Shown here one piece after another: positions 27,667 to 37,462 of a DNA stretch of 64,000 nucleotides; positions within the stretch are counted from its first letter, which is position 1, and each line of letters starts with the position of its first letter. The notes beneath the pieces are model-generated. The model did not search any database, was not told the origin of the DNA, and saw only the letters and a list, made by a program, of their open reading frames with translations. A program made the position numbers and the translations under genes. The DNA is from JACSRF01 sp964504445 (GTDB lineage Bacteria; Chloroflexota; Anaerolineae; Promineifilales; Promineifilaceae), in NCBI GenBank assembly GCA_964504445.1, contig CAZDEO010000006.1, forward strand, positions 40,566-104,565, given 5' to 3'.

Positions 27667-29193
27667 ATGACTGATGCCCCCTATGCCGTCGAAATGAAAG
27701 ATATTGTGATTCGCTTTCCAGGGGTGTTGGCGAATGATCATGTTAACTTTAACTTGAAGCCGGGCGAGATTCACGCCCTTTTGGGAGAAAATGGCGCAGG
27801 TAAAAGTACGTTGATGAATGCGTTGGCTGGTTTGTATCAGCCCACGTCGGGTACCATGCGGGTCAATGGTGAACTGGTGCGTTTTCATTCGCCGAAGGAG
27901 GCCATTGCCAGGGGGATTGGCATGGTGCACCAGCATTTTATGCTGGTGCCAACGCAAACGGTAACAGAGAATATTTTGTTGGGATTGGACGAGCCGCGCT
28001 TTCGGATGAACTTGAAGGAGTATGATCAGAAGATTCGGGAGTTGCAGGAGCAGTATGGTTTGCGGGTGGACCCAACGGCGAAGATTTGGCAATTGTCGGT
28101 GGGGGAGCAGCAGCGGGTGGAGATTTTGAAGACGCTGTATCGCGGGGCGAATATTTTGATTATGGATGAGCCCACGGCCGTCCTGGCCCCGCAGGAAATT
28201 GAAGATTTGATGGGCACCATGCGCGCGATGGTGGCGCAGGGAAAGTCGATTATTTTTATCAGCCACAAGCTGCATGAGGTAACGGCCGTAGCCGACCGGG
28301 TGACCGTGCTGCGAAAAGGCAAGGTAACGGCTGAAGGGGTAGAGTCGCGCGGCATGACCAAGGCTGACCTGGCCCAGCTAATGGTGGGACGCGACGTGGT
28401 CTTTCGCGTGGAACGAAAACCTAAGGAGCCCGGCGACGTGGTGCTAAGGGTAGAAGATGTGTGGGCCGAAAACAACAAAGGGGTGCCGGCTCTGCGCGGC
28501 GTTTCTTTGGAGGTGCGCAGTGGGGAAATCTTGGGCATTGCTGGGGTTTCGGGCAATGGGCAAAGTGAACTGGCCGAGGTGATTACCGGGTTACGGCCGT
28601 GTAAAGGCATTGTCACCATCAACGGCAACAACGTGGCCAATCAGCCGCCCATTGTGGCTATTCGCAGCGGCGTTTCCCACGTGCCCGAAGACCGCACCCG
28701 CATCGGCACCGCCCCCAACATGACCATTACCGAAAACACCATCATGAAATGTTACCGGCAGAACCCTGTGGGCAACGGCGTGCGCATCAATTTCAACAGT
28801 GCCCGCGAACTGGCGCGCAGTCTCAAGCGCAAATATGACATTCTGGCCCCTAGCGTGGAAACCATGGCCCGCAAGCTGTCTGGGGGTAATTTGCAAAAGG
28901 TCATTTTGGCCCGCGAGATTTCCTCTCAGCCGGAGTTAATGGTGGCGGTGCAGCCCACGCGTGGCCTGGACGTTGGCGCCATCGAGTCCATTCAGCAATT
29001 GTTGCTAGAACAAAGGGAACAGGGAACGGCCGTGCTGCTTATCTCTGAAGAATTGGAAGAACTGCTGGCCTTAAGTGACCGTATAGCCGTCATCTACGAG
29101 GGGCAGATTATGGGCATCATGCCCAACGATAACCCCAACATTGACGAAATTGGCCTGATGATGACCGGAACCCCCGTAGCCAGCATCCATTAG
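27667..29193 (+). CDS. Sugar/nucleoside-type ABC importer ATPase (double ATPase)
   Basis: 508 residues from ATG 27667 (GAGGA 8 bases before it); an upstream TTG at 27652 is less likely. The first half has Walker A GENGAGKST (40-48), the signature LSVGEQQRVEI and Walker B ILIMDEPTAVL. The second half has a degenerate Walker A (GVSGNGQSE), an intact signature LSGGNLQKVILAREI and a Walker B region with Gln in place of Asp (VQPTRGLD). This asymmetry is normal for the RbsA/MglA/NupA class. It energises the uptake of the ligand of the preceding lipoprotein. It is part of a four-gene importer run. Confidence 0.95.
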   Translation: MTDAPYAVEMKDIVIRFPGVLANDHVNFNLKPGEIHALLGENGAGKSTLMNALAGLYQPTSGTMRVNGELVRFHSPKEAIARGIGMVHQHFMLVPTQTVTENILLGLDEPRFRMNLKEYDQKIRELQEQYGLRVDPTAKIWQLSVGEQQRVEILKTLYRGANILIMDEPTAVLAPQEIEDLMGTMRAMVAQGKSIIFISHKLHEVTAVADRVTVLRKGKVTAEGVESRGMTKADLAQLMVGRDVVFRVERKPKEPGDVVLRVEDVWAENNKGVPALRGVSLEVRSGEILGIAGVSGNGQSELAEVITGLRPCKGIVTINGNNVANQPPIVAIRSGVSHVPEDRTRIGTAPNMTITENTIMKCYRQNPVGNGVRINFNSARELARSLKRKYDILAPSVETMARKLSGGNLQKVILAREISSQPELMVAVQPTRGLDVGAIESIQQLLLEQREQGTAVLLISEELEELLALSDRIAVIYEGQIMGIMPNDNPNIDEIGLMMTGTPVASIH

Positions 29194-29214
29194 TCAGAAA
29201 ACGGAAAAACAACC

Positions 29215-30369
29215 ATGCCATTCAGAATTACCTTCGAAAAACGGATAGAAGACATTCCCAAGTGGCTCCCAGTTGTAACCTCCCTGGGGTCTGTCATTCT
29301 GGCCTTTCTGATCAGCGGCATCATCCTGCAAATCATTGGCGGCGACCCCATTCGCGTTGCCCGCTTCTTCTTCAACGCCACCTTCGGTAGTTGGGCCGCC
29401 TTCTCAGACACCATTGTCAAAGCCACACCCCTCATCATGGTTGGGTTAGCCTGCGCCGTAGCCTTCAAAATGAAAATGTGGAACATCGGCGCCGAAGGAC
29501 AATTCTACCTGGGCGCCTTTTTTGCCAGCCTCGTCGTCCTTATTCCCATTGTCCCTCCCGATACCCCCAAAGTAGTCGTCATCGGCCTGATGGCCCTAAT
29601 GGGCATGCTTGGCGGAGCCATTTGGGGCTTTTTCCCTGGCTATCTCAAAGCAAAATTCAACGTCAATGAAATCATCACCACCCTCATGCTCAACTACGTC
29701 GCCATTTTGTGGAACAACTTTTGGATATTCAACAAATGGAGTGACGCCGGCTTCCAGATGACGCCACCTTTTGAGCGGTCAGCCTGGCTGCCCCGCGTAA
29801 CCGACTATGCACGCGAGTACAATGCCTTTATTGAAGAAGGTAGCGGTCTGGCCAACTTCATGGTTCGCATTGGCCTGGATCGTATTTCCGGCATGACGTT
29901 GCATTTGGGCGTTGCCTTTGGCCTCATTGCCGCCGTCGTCGTCTGGTGGGTTCTGTCGCGCAGCCGTTGGGGATATGAAATCAAACTCATTGGCGACAAC
30001 CCCCATGCTGCCCGGTACGCCGGTATTAATATTGTGCGCAATATGGTGTTGGTGATGATGTTTTCCGGGGCACTGGCTGGCTTAGCGGGCATGGCAGAAA
30101 TCAGCGGCGTTGTCCATCGTCTACAAGAACGCATCTCTCCTGGATATGGCTTTACCGGTATCATTGTGGCCTGGTTGGCCAAATTGAATCCATTTGCCAT
30201 TATTTTGGTGGCTATTTTATTTGGTGCCCTCATTGTGGCTGGTCGAGAAATTCAACCATCTGGGCTGGCGCAATTGCTGCAAGGTATCGTGCTGTTTTTA
30301 GTGATCAGCAGTGACGTGCTGTTGCGCTACCGTATTCGTCTGCTGCGTACCGCTGAGGAGGTTGCATGA
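29215..30369 (+). CDS. Nucleoside-type ABC importer permease 1
   Basis: 384 residues with about ten hydrophobic segments. The IGAEGQFYLGAFFAS motif and the cytoplasmic coupling loop ...GDNPHAARYAGINIVRNM mark the BPD_transp_2 (ribose/nucleoside) family, NupB/YufP type. The extended loop at about 175-225 is polar and probably extracytoplasmic. The stop overlaps the next start (ATGA at 30366-30369), so the two permeases are translationally coupled. It forms the membrane channel with the next protein. Confidence 0.94.
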   Translation: MPFRITFEKRIEDIPKWLPVVTSLGSVILAFLISGIILQIIGGDPIRVARFFFNATFGSWAAFSDTIVKATPLIMVGLACAVAFKMKMWNIGAEGQFYLGAFFASLVVLIPIVPPDTPKVVVIGLMALMGMLGGAIWGFFPGYLKAKFNVNEIITTLMLNYVAILWNNFWIFNKWSDAGFQMTPPFERSAWLPRVTDYAREYNAFIEEGSGLANFMVRIGLDRISGMTLHLGVAFGLIAAVVVWWVLSRSRWGYEIKLIGDNPHAARYAGINIVRNMVLVMMFSGALAGLAGMAEISGVVHRLQERISPGYGFTGIIVAWLAKLNPFAIILVAILFGALIVAGREIQPSGLAQLLQGIVLFLVISSDVLLRYRIRLLRTAEEVA

Positions 30370-31331
30370 ACCTGATTACCATTCTCAACGCTGGCCTGGC
30401 CACAGGCACCATTTTACTCTTTGCCGCTATCGGCGAAATTTTTGCCGAACGTTCGGGGGTTCTAAATTTGGGCGTGGAAGGCATGATGCTGATGGGGGCT
30501 ATGGCCGGATTTAGCACGTCATTGTCTACAGGCAACGTGTGGTTAGGGTTGCTGGTGGCTATTTTGGCTGGGGGCATCCTGAGTTTGGCTCATGGGCTGG
30601 TGACCATTCATTTTCAGGCTGATCAAGTGGTGAGTGGCTTGTCGCTTACTTTTTTGGGCACCGGCCTGGCGCTGGTGTTTGGAGAGGGTTTAACTGGCAA
30701 AAACCCGCCCCTGGTACCTAAGTTTGACATTCCGTTGTTAAGCGACATTCCTTTTCTGGGTCCGGTGTTTTTTGAGGGGCACAGTTTGTTGGTGTATGTG
30801 GGCTTTGTTTTTGCGCCCTTAGCCTGGTATTACATCCACAAAACCCGGCCGGGCATGCATTTACGGGCTGTCGGGGAAAAACCGGAAGCGGCAGACACCA
30901 TGGGTATTAACGTATACGGCTTGCGCTACCTGTACGTGTTTGTGGGTGGCTGCTTGGCGGGTTTGGCTGGGGCGACCATTAGTTTGTCGGTGTCGCCGGG
31001 TTGGTACAGCACGCAGACAACTTCTGGGCAGGGGTGGATTGCCATTGGTCTGGTTATTTTTGCCCAATGGAATCCGCTGCAAGCTGCGTTGGGTGGGTAT
31101 TTATTTGGCGCTTTGCGCCGAGGTATATTAGACCTTCAGGGACCGCCGCTGTTGTTTGGCCTGAGAAATCCTTTGTTTATTAACTCGAACTATGGATTTT
31201 TCTTGCAAATGACGCCTTATATTTTGACAATTATTGCGTTGATATTGGGGTCACGGGCCGCAGCGCGCAAACGGCTGGGGGCACCAGCGGCCTTGGGTGT
31301 GCCATACATTCGTGGAGAGCGGGGACTTTAA
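30366..31331 (+). CDS. Nucleoside-type ABC importer permease 2
   Basis: 321 residues, about nine membrane segments, BPD_transp_2 family (NupC/YufQ type). IGEIFAERSGVLNLGVEGMMLMGAM is the characteristic N-terminal motif and AVGEKPEAADTMGINVYGLRYLYV is the coupling loop. GAGGTTGC lies before the ATG, which overlaps the previous stop. It is shorter than permease 1, as is usual in this heterodimer. The downstream histidine phosphatase begins 7 bases later. Confidence 0.94.
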   Translation: MNLITILNAGLATGTILLFAAIGEIFAERSGVLNLGVEGMMLMGAMAGFSTSLSTGNVWLGLLVAILAGGILSLAHGLVTIHFQADQVVSGLSLTFLGTGLALVFGEGLTGKNPPLVPKFDIPLLSDIPFLGPVFFEGHSLLVYVGFVFAPLAWYYIHKTRPGMHLRAVGEKPEAADTMGINVYGLRYLYVFVGGCLAGLAGATISLSVSPGWYSTQTTSGQGWIAIGLVIFAQWNPLQAALGGYLFGALRRGILDLQGPPLLFGLRNPLFINSNYGFFLQMTPYILTIIALILGSRAAARKRLGAPAALGVPYIRGERGL

Positions 31332-31337
31332 CGCCTG

Positions 31338-31985
31338 ATGCCGACTGTCTGGTTGATTCGGCATGCAGAGAGTGTGTCCAATGCGAATATGCGCACGGAG
31401 CATCCGGCGCAGTCAGGTTTGACGCCACTGGGTGAACGCCAAGCTGAGGCGTTAGTGGGGGTATTTGTGGTCAAGCCAGATCTGCTAGTCGTTTCCCCTT
31501 TTGTGCGTGCCCGGCAAACGGCCGTGCCCACCCGCACCCATTTTGACCCCATTACCGTAGAAGAATGGCCAGTCTATGAATTTACCTACCTGGCTCCCGC
31601 ACGCTATGCTGGCACCACGGGTACGGACCGCGCGCCCTTCGCTCGCGATTACTGGCAACGCAATGACCCCCATTTCAAGGAGAGTGGGGAAGGGGAATCT
31701 TTTGTCGAGCTTTTAGACCGGGTTTGGACGATAGTGGACCGTTTGCAGCAGCATCCAGCTTCTTTTTTGGCGATTTTTAGCCACGGGTTGTTTTTGCGGG
31801 CGCTGTTGTGGGCGGTGCTGACCCACACCACGAAGGCGACGCCAGAGGCGATGCAGCGGTATGGTCATTTTTTGCAAGGAGTGTGGTGGCCGAACACGGC
31901 CGTTTGCAAAGCAACCTTCAGCGCCAACGAAGTGCGTTTTTCGCCCTTTGAGACCAACCATCTAGCTGGTTGGAAAGGGATTTAA
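31338..31985 (+). CDS. Histidine phosphatase (phosphoglycerate mutase-like)
   Basis: 215 residues. The RHAES loop (His9 as nucleophile), SPFVRARQTA with the phosphate-binding Arg, and the late FSHGLFLRALL His show a complete histidine-phosphatase active site. These enzymes remove phosphate from small molecules such as sugar phosphates or nucleotides; the family also includes mutases. It follows permease 2 by 7 bases, so it is part of the importer transcript and may act on imported nucleoside after phosphorylation, though that is a guess. Its stop overlaps the convergent small zinc-ribbon gene by 4 bases. Confidence 0.9.
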   Translation: MPTVWLIRHAESVSNANMRTEHPAQSGLTPLGERQAEALVGVFVVKPDLLVVSPFVRARQTAVPTRTHFDPITVEEWPVYEFTYLAPARYAGTTGTDRAPFARDYWQRNDPHFKESGEGESFVELLDRVWTIVDRLQQHPASFLAIFSHGLFLRALLWAVLTHTTKATPEAMQRYGHFLQGVWWPNTAVCKATFSANEVRFSPFETNHLAGWKGI

Positions 31986-32173
31986 TCTTCGTGTTCTGCC
32001 GGTGTCAAATGTTCGGCGTTTGCCAGCTTCCCCGCCAACTGCTGCGGCTTGTGAATGAGTACCGGCAGGCATTGTGAGCAAATCCACGCCGCCTGCCCAC
32101 CGTACCGTAAAGAAACCAGTGGGACCTGGTTCTCCGGGCGATGACAGTTCAGGCAGTTTAACGATTCAGCCAT
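31982..32173 (-). CDS. Small CxxC/CxxC zinc-ribbon protein
   Basis: 63 residues. CLNCH (near residue 7) and CSQC (near 32) form two CxxC pairs about 25 residues apart, as in zinc ribbons. The tail is acidic and rich in His. AGGAAAGG precedes the ATG. I do not recognise a specific family; similar tiny proteins are common beside peptidase genes in Chloroflexota. It could be a structural metal site in a complex. Convergent with the histidine phosphatase and 23 bases after the stop of oligoendopeptidase F's own transcript direction, so it is likely co-transcribed with it. Confidence 0.65.
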   Translation of the reverse strand: MAESLNCLNCHRPENQVPLVSLRYGGQAAWICSQCLPVLIHKPQQLAGKLANAEHLTPAEHED

Positions 32174-32196
32174 CCTTTCCTCCTCTTTTTCTTGCG

Positions 32197-33990
32197 TTAA
32201 CGCCCATTTAACCGCGCTGCGTCAGCTTCCATATCCGCAATAAATTGGTCGAATAAATCCAGGCCTTCATGCCAGAAATTGGGGTCTTGCAAGTCTACGC
32301 CCAGGGGAGCCAGGATGTTGTGGGGCCAATCTGACCCTCCGGCGCGCAGCACCTCCAGGTAGCGGTCGGCAAAGCCTTCGGGCTGCTGCTTATAACGCGC
32401 ATACAGCGCCCATACCAGCAGTTCGCCAAAGGCGTAGCCATACACGTAGCCGGTCATGGAAACGAAATGGCTAATGGGCATCCACCAGGTCTGGTAATCA
32501 TCGCGTACTGTCAGACTCTCACCAAAGAGGTCGCGCTGGGTTTGCAGCCAAAGCTGGTTGAACTGGTGTGTGTCCAGTTCGCCCTGCTCGCGGCGGGCGG
32601 TGTGGATGGCGTGTTCAAAGCGGTTCAGGGCAATTTGGCGTTCCACGGTGGCGAAAGTGTCGGCCATTTTGCGCATACGCATAGCCAGGCGCACGGCCGT
32701 ATCTGTTTGCTGCTGCACCAGGTAATCGAAGACCAGCATTTCGCAGAAGGTGGAAGCCATTTCGGCGGTAGTAATGGGCGTGAAGGCTTGTAGTTCGCCT
32801 TGCTGGCGGGCCAGATAGCCGTGAATGCCGTGGCCCAGTTCGTGGGCCAGGGTCATCACCTGGGGCATTTCGCCGGTGTAGTTCATAAAGACGTAAGGGT
32901 GCTTGTCGCTGGTGGTGCTGTAGCAGTAAGCGCCGCCCATTTTGCCCACCTGGGGCGGGGCATCAATCCAATTGTGGTCGAAGAATTTTTGGGCGATGTC
33001 GGCCATGCGCGGGTCGAACTGCCGGAAGGCTTGCAGAACAATTTCCTGAGCTTTTTGCCAATCGACTTTGGGTTCTTCCTGGCTGATGGGGGCATAGCGA
33101 TCGTAGTCGTAGAGTTTGTCCAGGCCAAGCTGCTGTTGCAGCAGGCGGTAGTAGCGGGAAACGATGTCGTAGCGGGTGGTAACGGCCGTGACCAACGCCT
33201 CTACCGTCTCATCAGCCACCTGGTTGGCCAGATTCCGCGCCGAAATCCAGGTGGGATACCCGCGCATCTTGTCTTGCGAAGCCTTGTCCAACAGCACCAT
33301 GTTGAAAATGTAGGTGAAGGTGTGGCTGTTGGCATTGAAAACCTGCGTAAAGGCATCGGCTGCCTTTTTGCGCATCTCACGGTCGGGGCTGAAAAGCAGT
33401 TTGGCCGTTTCCGTGTAGGTCAACTGCTTGCCATTCACCTCATAAGTAAGCTTGCTGGATATTTCCTCATAAAAGCGGTGCCAGCCCTGGCTGCCCGTCA
33501 GCGACAGCTGGCTGATCACTTTTTCCTCCGGTTCGGAGAGAGTGTAAGGCTGCAAAAGCCGCTTTTGCAGCAGGTAATGGCTATAGTTTGCCAAAGCCGG
33601 GTCATCAACCAGTGCGGCCGTCTCCGCGGGGGCATTGGCCCACTCCAGCTCGAAAAACAGGAGCGTTTGCTCAATTTCCGCCCCATGGTCGCTTTTGCGG
33701 GCCATCAGTTTTCCTAACTCAGGGTTTTGCGTGTCGGCTGACCAGGCCAAAAAAGCATAAGCGCCAATTTGAATAAGCAAGCGCACAATGGTTTCGTATT
33801 CGGTCAGGGCTTGGGCCATTTCTGTTGCGCTAAGCGTGGCGACGCGCCCGCGATAGGTATCGGCAAAGGCAGTTGCCAGGGTGCGGGTATGGGCCATATC
33901 GGCTGTTAGGCGGGGATCGTCCGGCCCGGCATACAAATCGCTCAGATCCCAGCGCACGTTTTCGGCGCCAACTTGTGGGGTTGTGGTCAT
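32197..33990 (-). CDS. pepF: Oligoendopeptidase F-type M3 metallopeptidase
   Basis: 597 residues, a full-length M3B enzyme. The active site is LAHELGHGIHGYLAR, with zinc ligands in HExxH and the downstream Glu in TTAEMASTFCEMLVF. The N-terminal half is the helical lid (about 1-380). The YVYGYAFGELLVWALYARYKQQ region near the end is typical of PepF. It cleaves short peptides in the cytoplasm. Its Tyr/His residues that contact the substrate appear intact (TGYVYGYAF). No signal sequence. Confidence 0.95.
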   Translation of the reverse strand: MTTTPQVGAENVRWDLSDLYAGPDDPRLTADMAHTRTLATAFADTYRGRVATLSATEMAQALTEYETIVRLLIQIGAYAFLAWSADTQNPELGKLMARKSDHGAEIEQTLLFFELEWANAPAETAALVDDPALANYSHYLLQKRLLQPYTLSEPEEKVISQLSLTGSQGWHRFYEEISSKLTYEVNGKQLTYTETAKLLFSPDREMRKKAADAFTQVFNANSHTFTYIFNMVLLDKASQDKMRGYPTWISARNLANQVADETVEALVTAVTTRYDIVSRYYRLLQQQLGLDKLYDYDRYAPISQEEPKVDWQKAQEIVLQAFRQFDPRMADIAQKFFDHNWIDAPPQVGKMGGAYCYSTTSDKHPYVFMNYTGEMPQVMTLAHELGHGIHGYLARQQGELQAFTPITTAEMASTFCEMLVFDYLVQQQTDTAVRLAMRMRKMADTFATVERQIALNRFEHAIHTARREQGELDTHQFNQLWLQTQRDLFGESLTVRDDYQTWWMPISHFVSMTGYVYGYAFGELLVWALYARYKQQPEGFADRYLEVLRAGGSDWPHNILAPLGVDLQDPNFWHEGLDLFDQFIADMEADAARLNGR

Positions 33991-34154
33991 GGGTTTTTCC
34001 TCGAATGGTGTTATTTTAAGGATGTGTTAGACACTGGTCTAGGAGGGTAATTGTCGTAAATGTGGCGCTTTTGTCAAGGAGTTATTAACCGGTCAGAGGT
34101 TCAGCGCATCAGCGCGTCAGGCTGTGGGGCTAAACCGCTGATTGGCTGAATTGC

Positions 34155-35546
34155 TTAATGGGCGCTGCCGTCGCGGGCCAGGCCGGCAACGGCCGTTTCC
34201 TCCTTACCCGGTCTCACCCACCGCAAAGACACCACCAACAGCACCCCCATCAGCACCCCGCCAAACAAGAAGGGCGCCGTGGACCCCAACCCTTGGAAGA
34301 TAACGCCTCCTAGCAAAGGAGCCAGGGCATTAGCCCCGCTGAGAAAAGCAGCAGAAATGCCCAGCATCCCCCCCACTTCATGGGGCTGCACCCGTTTGGT
34401 AATCAGGCTGTTGATGGATGGCTGCAAAATGCCGCCGCCAACGCTGGTGGGAATCATCGCCACCAGAATCCAGGCCAAACCCAACCACCCCTTCCGCGCC
34501 TCGTCTGGCAGTTCCACCGGCACATTTTGTACCGGCGGCGTTTCTCCTGGCTGGCGGGCATCCGCGCTCAGTTCCTCTAGCAGCGCCGCTTCTGAATACC
34601 AGGCTACCGGCTGCCGCGGCGTGAGGGCTACCAGGGTCAGCCCCACAGCCAACAGCGCCAGCCCGCCAAAAACCAGCTTGCGGTCTCCATATTTGCGACT
34701 CCAGGGACCAATGAAGCCTCCTTGCACAGCAACCACGATGACGCCCACAAACACAAACACAATGGCATTGCCGGACGCATTTAACCCTAAACGGGACAGG
34801 GTAAACAGGGAAAGAAGCTGCTCAAAGCCGCCAAAGGCAATTTGCTGGGCAAAGATGAGCAGCAGCAAGATGCCTACGGCAGGGTAACGCAAGGCGCGCA
34901 GCATGGCGTTGAGGGAAAAGGTTTCTTTGCTGGTTTGCGTACCGCGCTTATCGGCGGGCAGGGTTTCGGTAAACCAGAAGGAGGTGAGCAAAATGGAGAG
35001 TAGGGAAAAAACGGCCGCAACCAAAGCGGGAACCCGGTAATTGTTGCCGCTGAGGGCCAGGGATACGAAGGCGATGACGGGGCCAATGGTAAAGCCCAGT
35101 CCAAAGGCCGCGCCGATGAGTCCCAGGCCCTGAGTGCGCGTTTTTTCTGTGGTGCTGTCGCTGATGGCGGCCTGAGCCGTGGCAATATTGGCTCCGGAGA
35201 AGCCATCAATGAACCGCGAAAGAAAGAGCAGGGGCAGCGCATTGGCCATACCCAGAATGATGAAGCCGCTGAAGGTGCCAATCTGGCTGATGACGAGGAT
35301 GGGCTTACGGCCGTATCGGTCTGATAATCGCCCTAAAATGGGTGCGCCCACAAACTGCATGAGAGGGTAGGTGGCGCCCAACATGCCAATGACGGCGGCA
35401 TTTGCCCCAAAAGCGGTAGCATACAGCGGCAGCAACGGGATGATAATGGTCAGGCCCAGCAAGTCTATGAGCACGATGACAAAGATGGGTAAAATCTTTT
35501 TGAAATCCAGCTTTTCGTCAGATGCGTTATGGGCGGTCACCAGCAA
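34155..35546 (-). CDS. MFS drug/metabolite exporter, TetA-like
   Basis: 463 residues with 12 probable membrane segments. Segment 2-3 carries the MFS motif GRLSDRYGRKPILV; segment 5 shows GLIGAAFGLGFTIGP, the motif C of drug:H+ antiporters. Between segments 8 and 10 is an extra polar insert of about 45 residues (near 310-355, PRQPVAWYSEAALLEELS...), which is unusual for TetA-like proteins. It probably exports a small molecule by proton exchange; substrate unknown. Confidence 0.88.
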   Translation of the reverse strand: MLVTAHNASDEKLDFKKILPIFVIVLIDLLGLTIIIPLLPLYATAFGANAAVIGMLGATYPLMQFVGAPILGRLSDRYGRKPILVISQIGTFSGFIILGMANALPLLFLSRFIDGFSGANIATAQAAISDSTTEKTRTQGLGLIGAAFGLGFTIGPVIAFVSLALSGNNYRVPALVAAVFSLLSILLTSFWFTETLPADKRGTQTSKETFSLNAMLRALRYPAVGILLLLIFAQQIAFGGFEQLLSLFTLSRLGLNASGNAIVFVFVGVIVVAVQGGFIGPWSRKYGDRKLVFGGLALLAVGLTLVALTPRQPVAWYSEAALLEELSADARQPGETPPVQNVPVELPDEARKGWLGLAWILVAMIPTSVGGGILQPSINSLITKRVQPHEVGGMLGISAAFLSGANALAPLLGGVIFQGLGSTAPFLFGGVLMGVLLVVSLRWVRPGKEETAVAGLARDGSAH

Positions 35547-35565
35547 ATTCTCCCAGATCGTGGGT

Positions 35566-35613
35566 TGCAGGTTACAAGTTACAAAATGTGTAACCTGTAA
35601 CCTGTTACTTTTT
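35566..35613. repeat. Word-repeat hairpin, GTTACAr family
   Basis: Tandem words GGTTACA, AGTTACA and the complementary TGTAACC, TGTAACC, TGTTAC. The arms CAGGTTACAAGTTACA and TGTAACCTGTAACCTG pair over 16 bases with one mismatch and a short loop. It sits between two minus-strand genes and could act as a terminator or RNA-stability element. Confidence 0.75.
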
Positions 35614-35616
35614 TAA

Positions 35617-36069
35617 TTAGAGGCCGGCGCGGAATAACGGCCGTGACCAGGGAATCGCCGCCAGGACGACAACAAGGGCCAGGGTAAAGAAAATGGCCGC
35701 GGTTTTATGTTTGCTCAACGCATCCGCCGCCTTTTTAATGCGCGAACGGCCAACGTGGACCAAAACCACCGCCAGAATCATGCCAAAAATGTGCTCTACC
35801 ACGAAAAACCGCACATTGCTGTCAGCCATGGCGCCCCCAAAATCCGCAAAAGCCGCGGTAGTAATGGGGCTAAGCACAAAGTAAAGCAGCAGTCCCAGCA
35901 ACAATTGCACGTCCATGCCGATGGTGAAAATTAAGCCAAACTGGCTGTCCAAAGGCGTCCATGCATTTTTGCCGCGCCAGCCCCAAATGGCGCGGCCCAC
36001 AGCCAACAGCCCGCCAATTAGCACGACCCAACGCAAAATATTATGAAAAACCAAAAAGGTGTTGTACAT
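35617..36069 (-). CDS. Four-span membrane protein of unknown function
   Basis: 150 residues with four hydrophobic helices (about 13-30, 47-70, 90-110, 122-142). Conserved-looking His residues fall within or beside the helices (FHNILRW, VEHIFGM, VHVGR), a layout that resembles cytochrome b-type or CopD-like haem membrane proteins, but no proof of haem binding can be read. Located between the MFS exporter and the epimerase on the same strand. Confidence 0.65.
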   Translation of the reverse strand: MYNTFLVFHNILRWVVLIGGLLAVGRAIWGWRGKNAWTPLDSQFGLIFTIGMDVQLLLGLLLYFVLSPITTAAFADFGGAMADSNVRFFVVEHIFGMILAVVLVHVGRSRIKKAADALSKHKTAAIFFTLALVVVLAAIPWSRPLFRAGL

Positions 36070-36179
36070 AGATGTTATCTCCTAATGTTTGATTGTTTGC
36101 CGTTTCACAAAAAGATTGCCGGGTTCAAGCGCCCAGACTGCCCGTTAAACGGGCTAAGAACCTGTTTGGCTGGCGAAAT

Positions 36180-37262
36180 TTATTTTCGCTTACGACCAGT
36201 AAACCAATAGAGGAAGAGCAGCAGGGCGCCGATGATAGCCAGGGCGGCAACGCGCTTTTCCCGCTGGGGTTGCAGTTCCAGGGCGCGTTGGGCCTCTGTT
36301 TCCGCGATCCAGGAGAAGGTTTCGAGCATGCCGGTTTGCAACGGCCGTGTCTCCCAGCCCAGCTCAGCCCGGGCCTTGTCGGCGCGAGCCATGTAAGTGG
36401 CTCCGGCAATGAAAGTCGTTTCCCTGGCGAAGGTGGCGGGCAACCCCAGGGCTGGTTGCAGCACCCCCATCAGGGGCGCAAAGGGACGCACCACGCCCGC
36501 TGGTAGGCGCAGGGGCGAGGCCGGTTTGCCGGTGAGGTAAGCCCAAAAATCAATCATCTCACCCAGGGGCACTGCCGGGCCAGCCAAAATGTAGCTTTCG
36601 CCAATTCGCCCTTTTTCCGCCAGCAAAATGTGTCCGGCAGCCACGTCTTCTACGTGAGCATAAGTGATGGTGGTTTCGGGCGCGGGGACGAAGGGCAATC
36701 CGCGATAGAAAAGCCGCATCTGCTCGGCGATAAGGCTGGTATCGCCAGGACCATAGACGCCGCCGGGCATGGCAATGATGATGGGCGCGCCTTTTTCGAT
36801 GAGCGGAATGGCGACTTTGTAATGGGCCAGCCATTTGGTACGGTCGTATTCGGTGAGAAAGGGGCCGCCATTGTAATAATTTTCGTCAACTAGGTGCCCC
36901 TGGGTATCGCCAAAGACGGCTATGGTGCTGGTGTAGATGATTTTGGGCACACCCAGTTCATGGGCCATGCGCAGCACTTTGCGCGTGCCGCCGACGTTGA
37001 TGGTTTCGGCTTGGAGGTTTTCGGTGGCGCCAACTTTATACCAGGCCGCCACGTGGAAGACGACGTCGCTGCCCGCCATGCCCGGGCGCATGGATTCAGC
37101 GTCGGTGATGTCGCCGGGTACGGCCGTTGCTCCCAATCCCTCAACGATGTGAATGCTTTCGGGCGAACGGGCCAGAGCGTGAACGTGGTAGCCCTTCTCG
37201 ATTAACTGGCGGATAAGGTGCCGCCCAATGAAACCTGAACCGCCGGTGACAAATGCTTTCAT
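36180..37262 (-). CDS. NAD(P)-dependent epimerase/dehydratase with C-terminal membrane anchor
   Basis: 360 residues. TGGSGFIGRHL at residues 7-17 is the Rossmann NAD(P) loop; the SDR catalytic Tyr-Lys pair is in EYDRTKWLAHYK. This belongs to the extended SDR group (dihydroflavonol-4-reductase or HpnA-like). The last 25 residues contain a single hydrophobic helix and a basic end (LAIIGALLLFLYWFTGRKRK), so it is probably tail-anchored. It may act on a lipid-linked or hopanoid-type precursor, but the substrate cannot be identified. Start supported by GGAAAA upstream. Confidence 0.88.
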   Translation of the reverse strand: MKAFVTGGSGFIGRHLIRQLIEKGYHVHALARSPESIHIVEGLGATAVPGDITDAESMRPGMAGSDVVFHVAAWYKVGATENLQAETINVGGTRKVLRMAHELGVPKIIYTSTIAVFGDTQGHLVDENYYNGGPFLTEYDRTKWLAHYKVAIPLIEKGAPIIIAMPGGVYGPGDTSLIAEQMRLFYRGLPFVPAPETTITYAHVEDVAAGHILLAEKGRIGESYILAGPAVPLGEMIDFWAYLTGKPASPLRLPAGVVRPFAPLMGVLQPALGLPATFARETTFIAGATYMARADKARAELGWETRPLQTGMLETFSWIAETEAQRALELQPQREKRVAALAIIGALLLFLYWFTGRKRK

Positions 37263-37462
37263 GGAGTTTTCCTTTTAAGTCTTTGAGATTTCGTGCGGTA
37301 TGGCCTGAGGCCTGCTGGATGTGGTCTCGTTAGATGGCGATTACCATACACACATCACATTATTCCGTCACTGTAAATCACCTAGTGTAGATTATACATA
37401 AGTGTAGGCGGCTTAAAAATGCTAAGCGGTCTGTTAGGGTGGTGTGGGTCCTGGGAATCTGT

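Noticed and set aside
25940..28177. Stretches of 2-2.5 kb without ACGGCCGT (importer lipoprotein, permeases, ftsZ, glgA)
   Set aside because: With about 105 copies spaced on average 600 bp apart, a few gaps of this size are expected by chance.
35566..35613. CRISPR-like repeats in word-filled gaps
   Set aside because: Words are 6-9 bp, degenerate and without spacers of constant size, and no cas genes are present.
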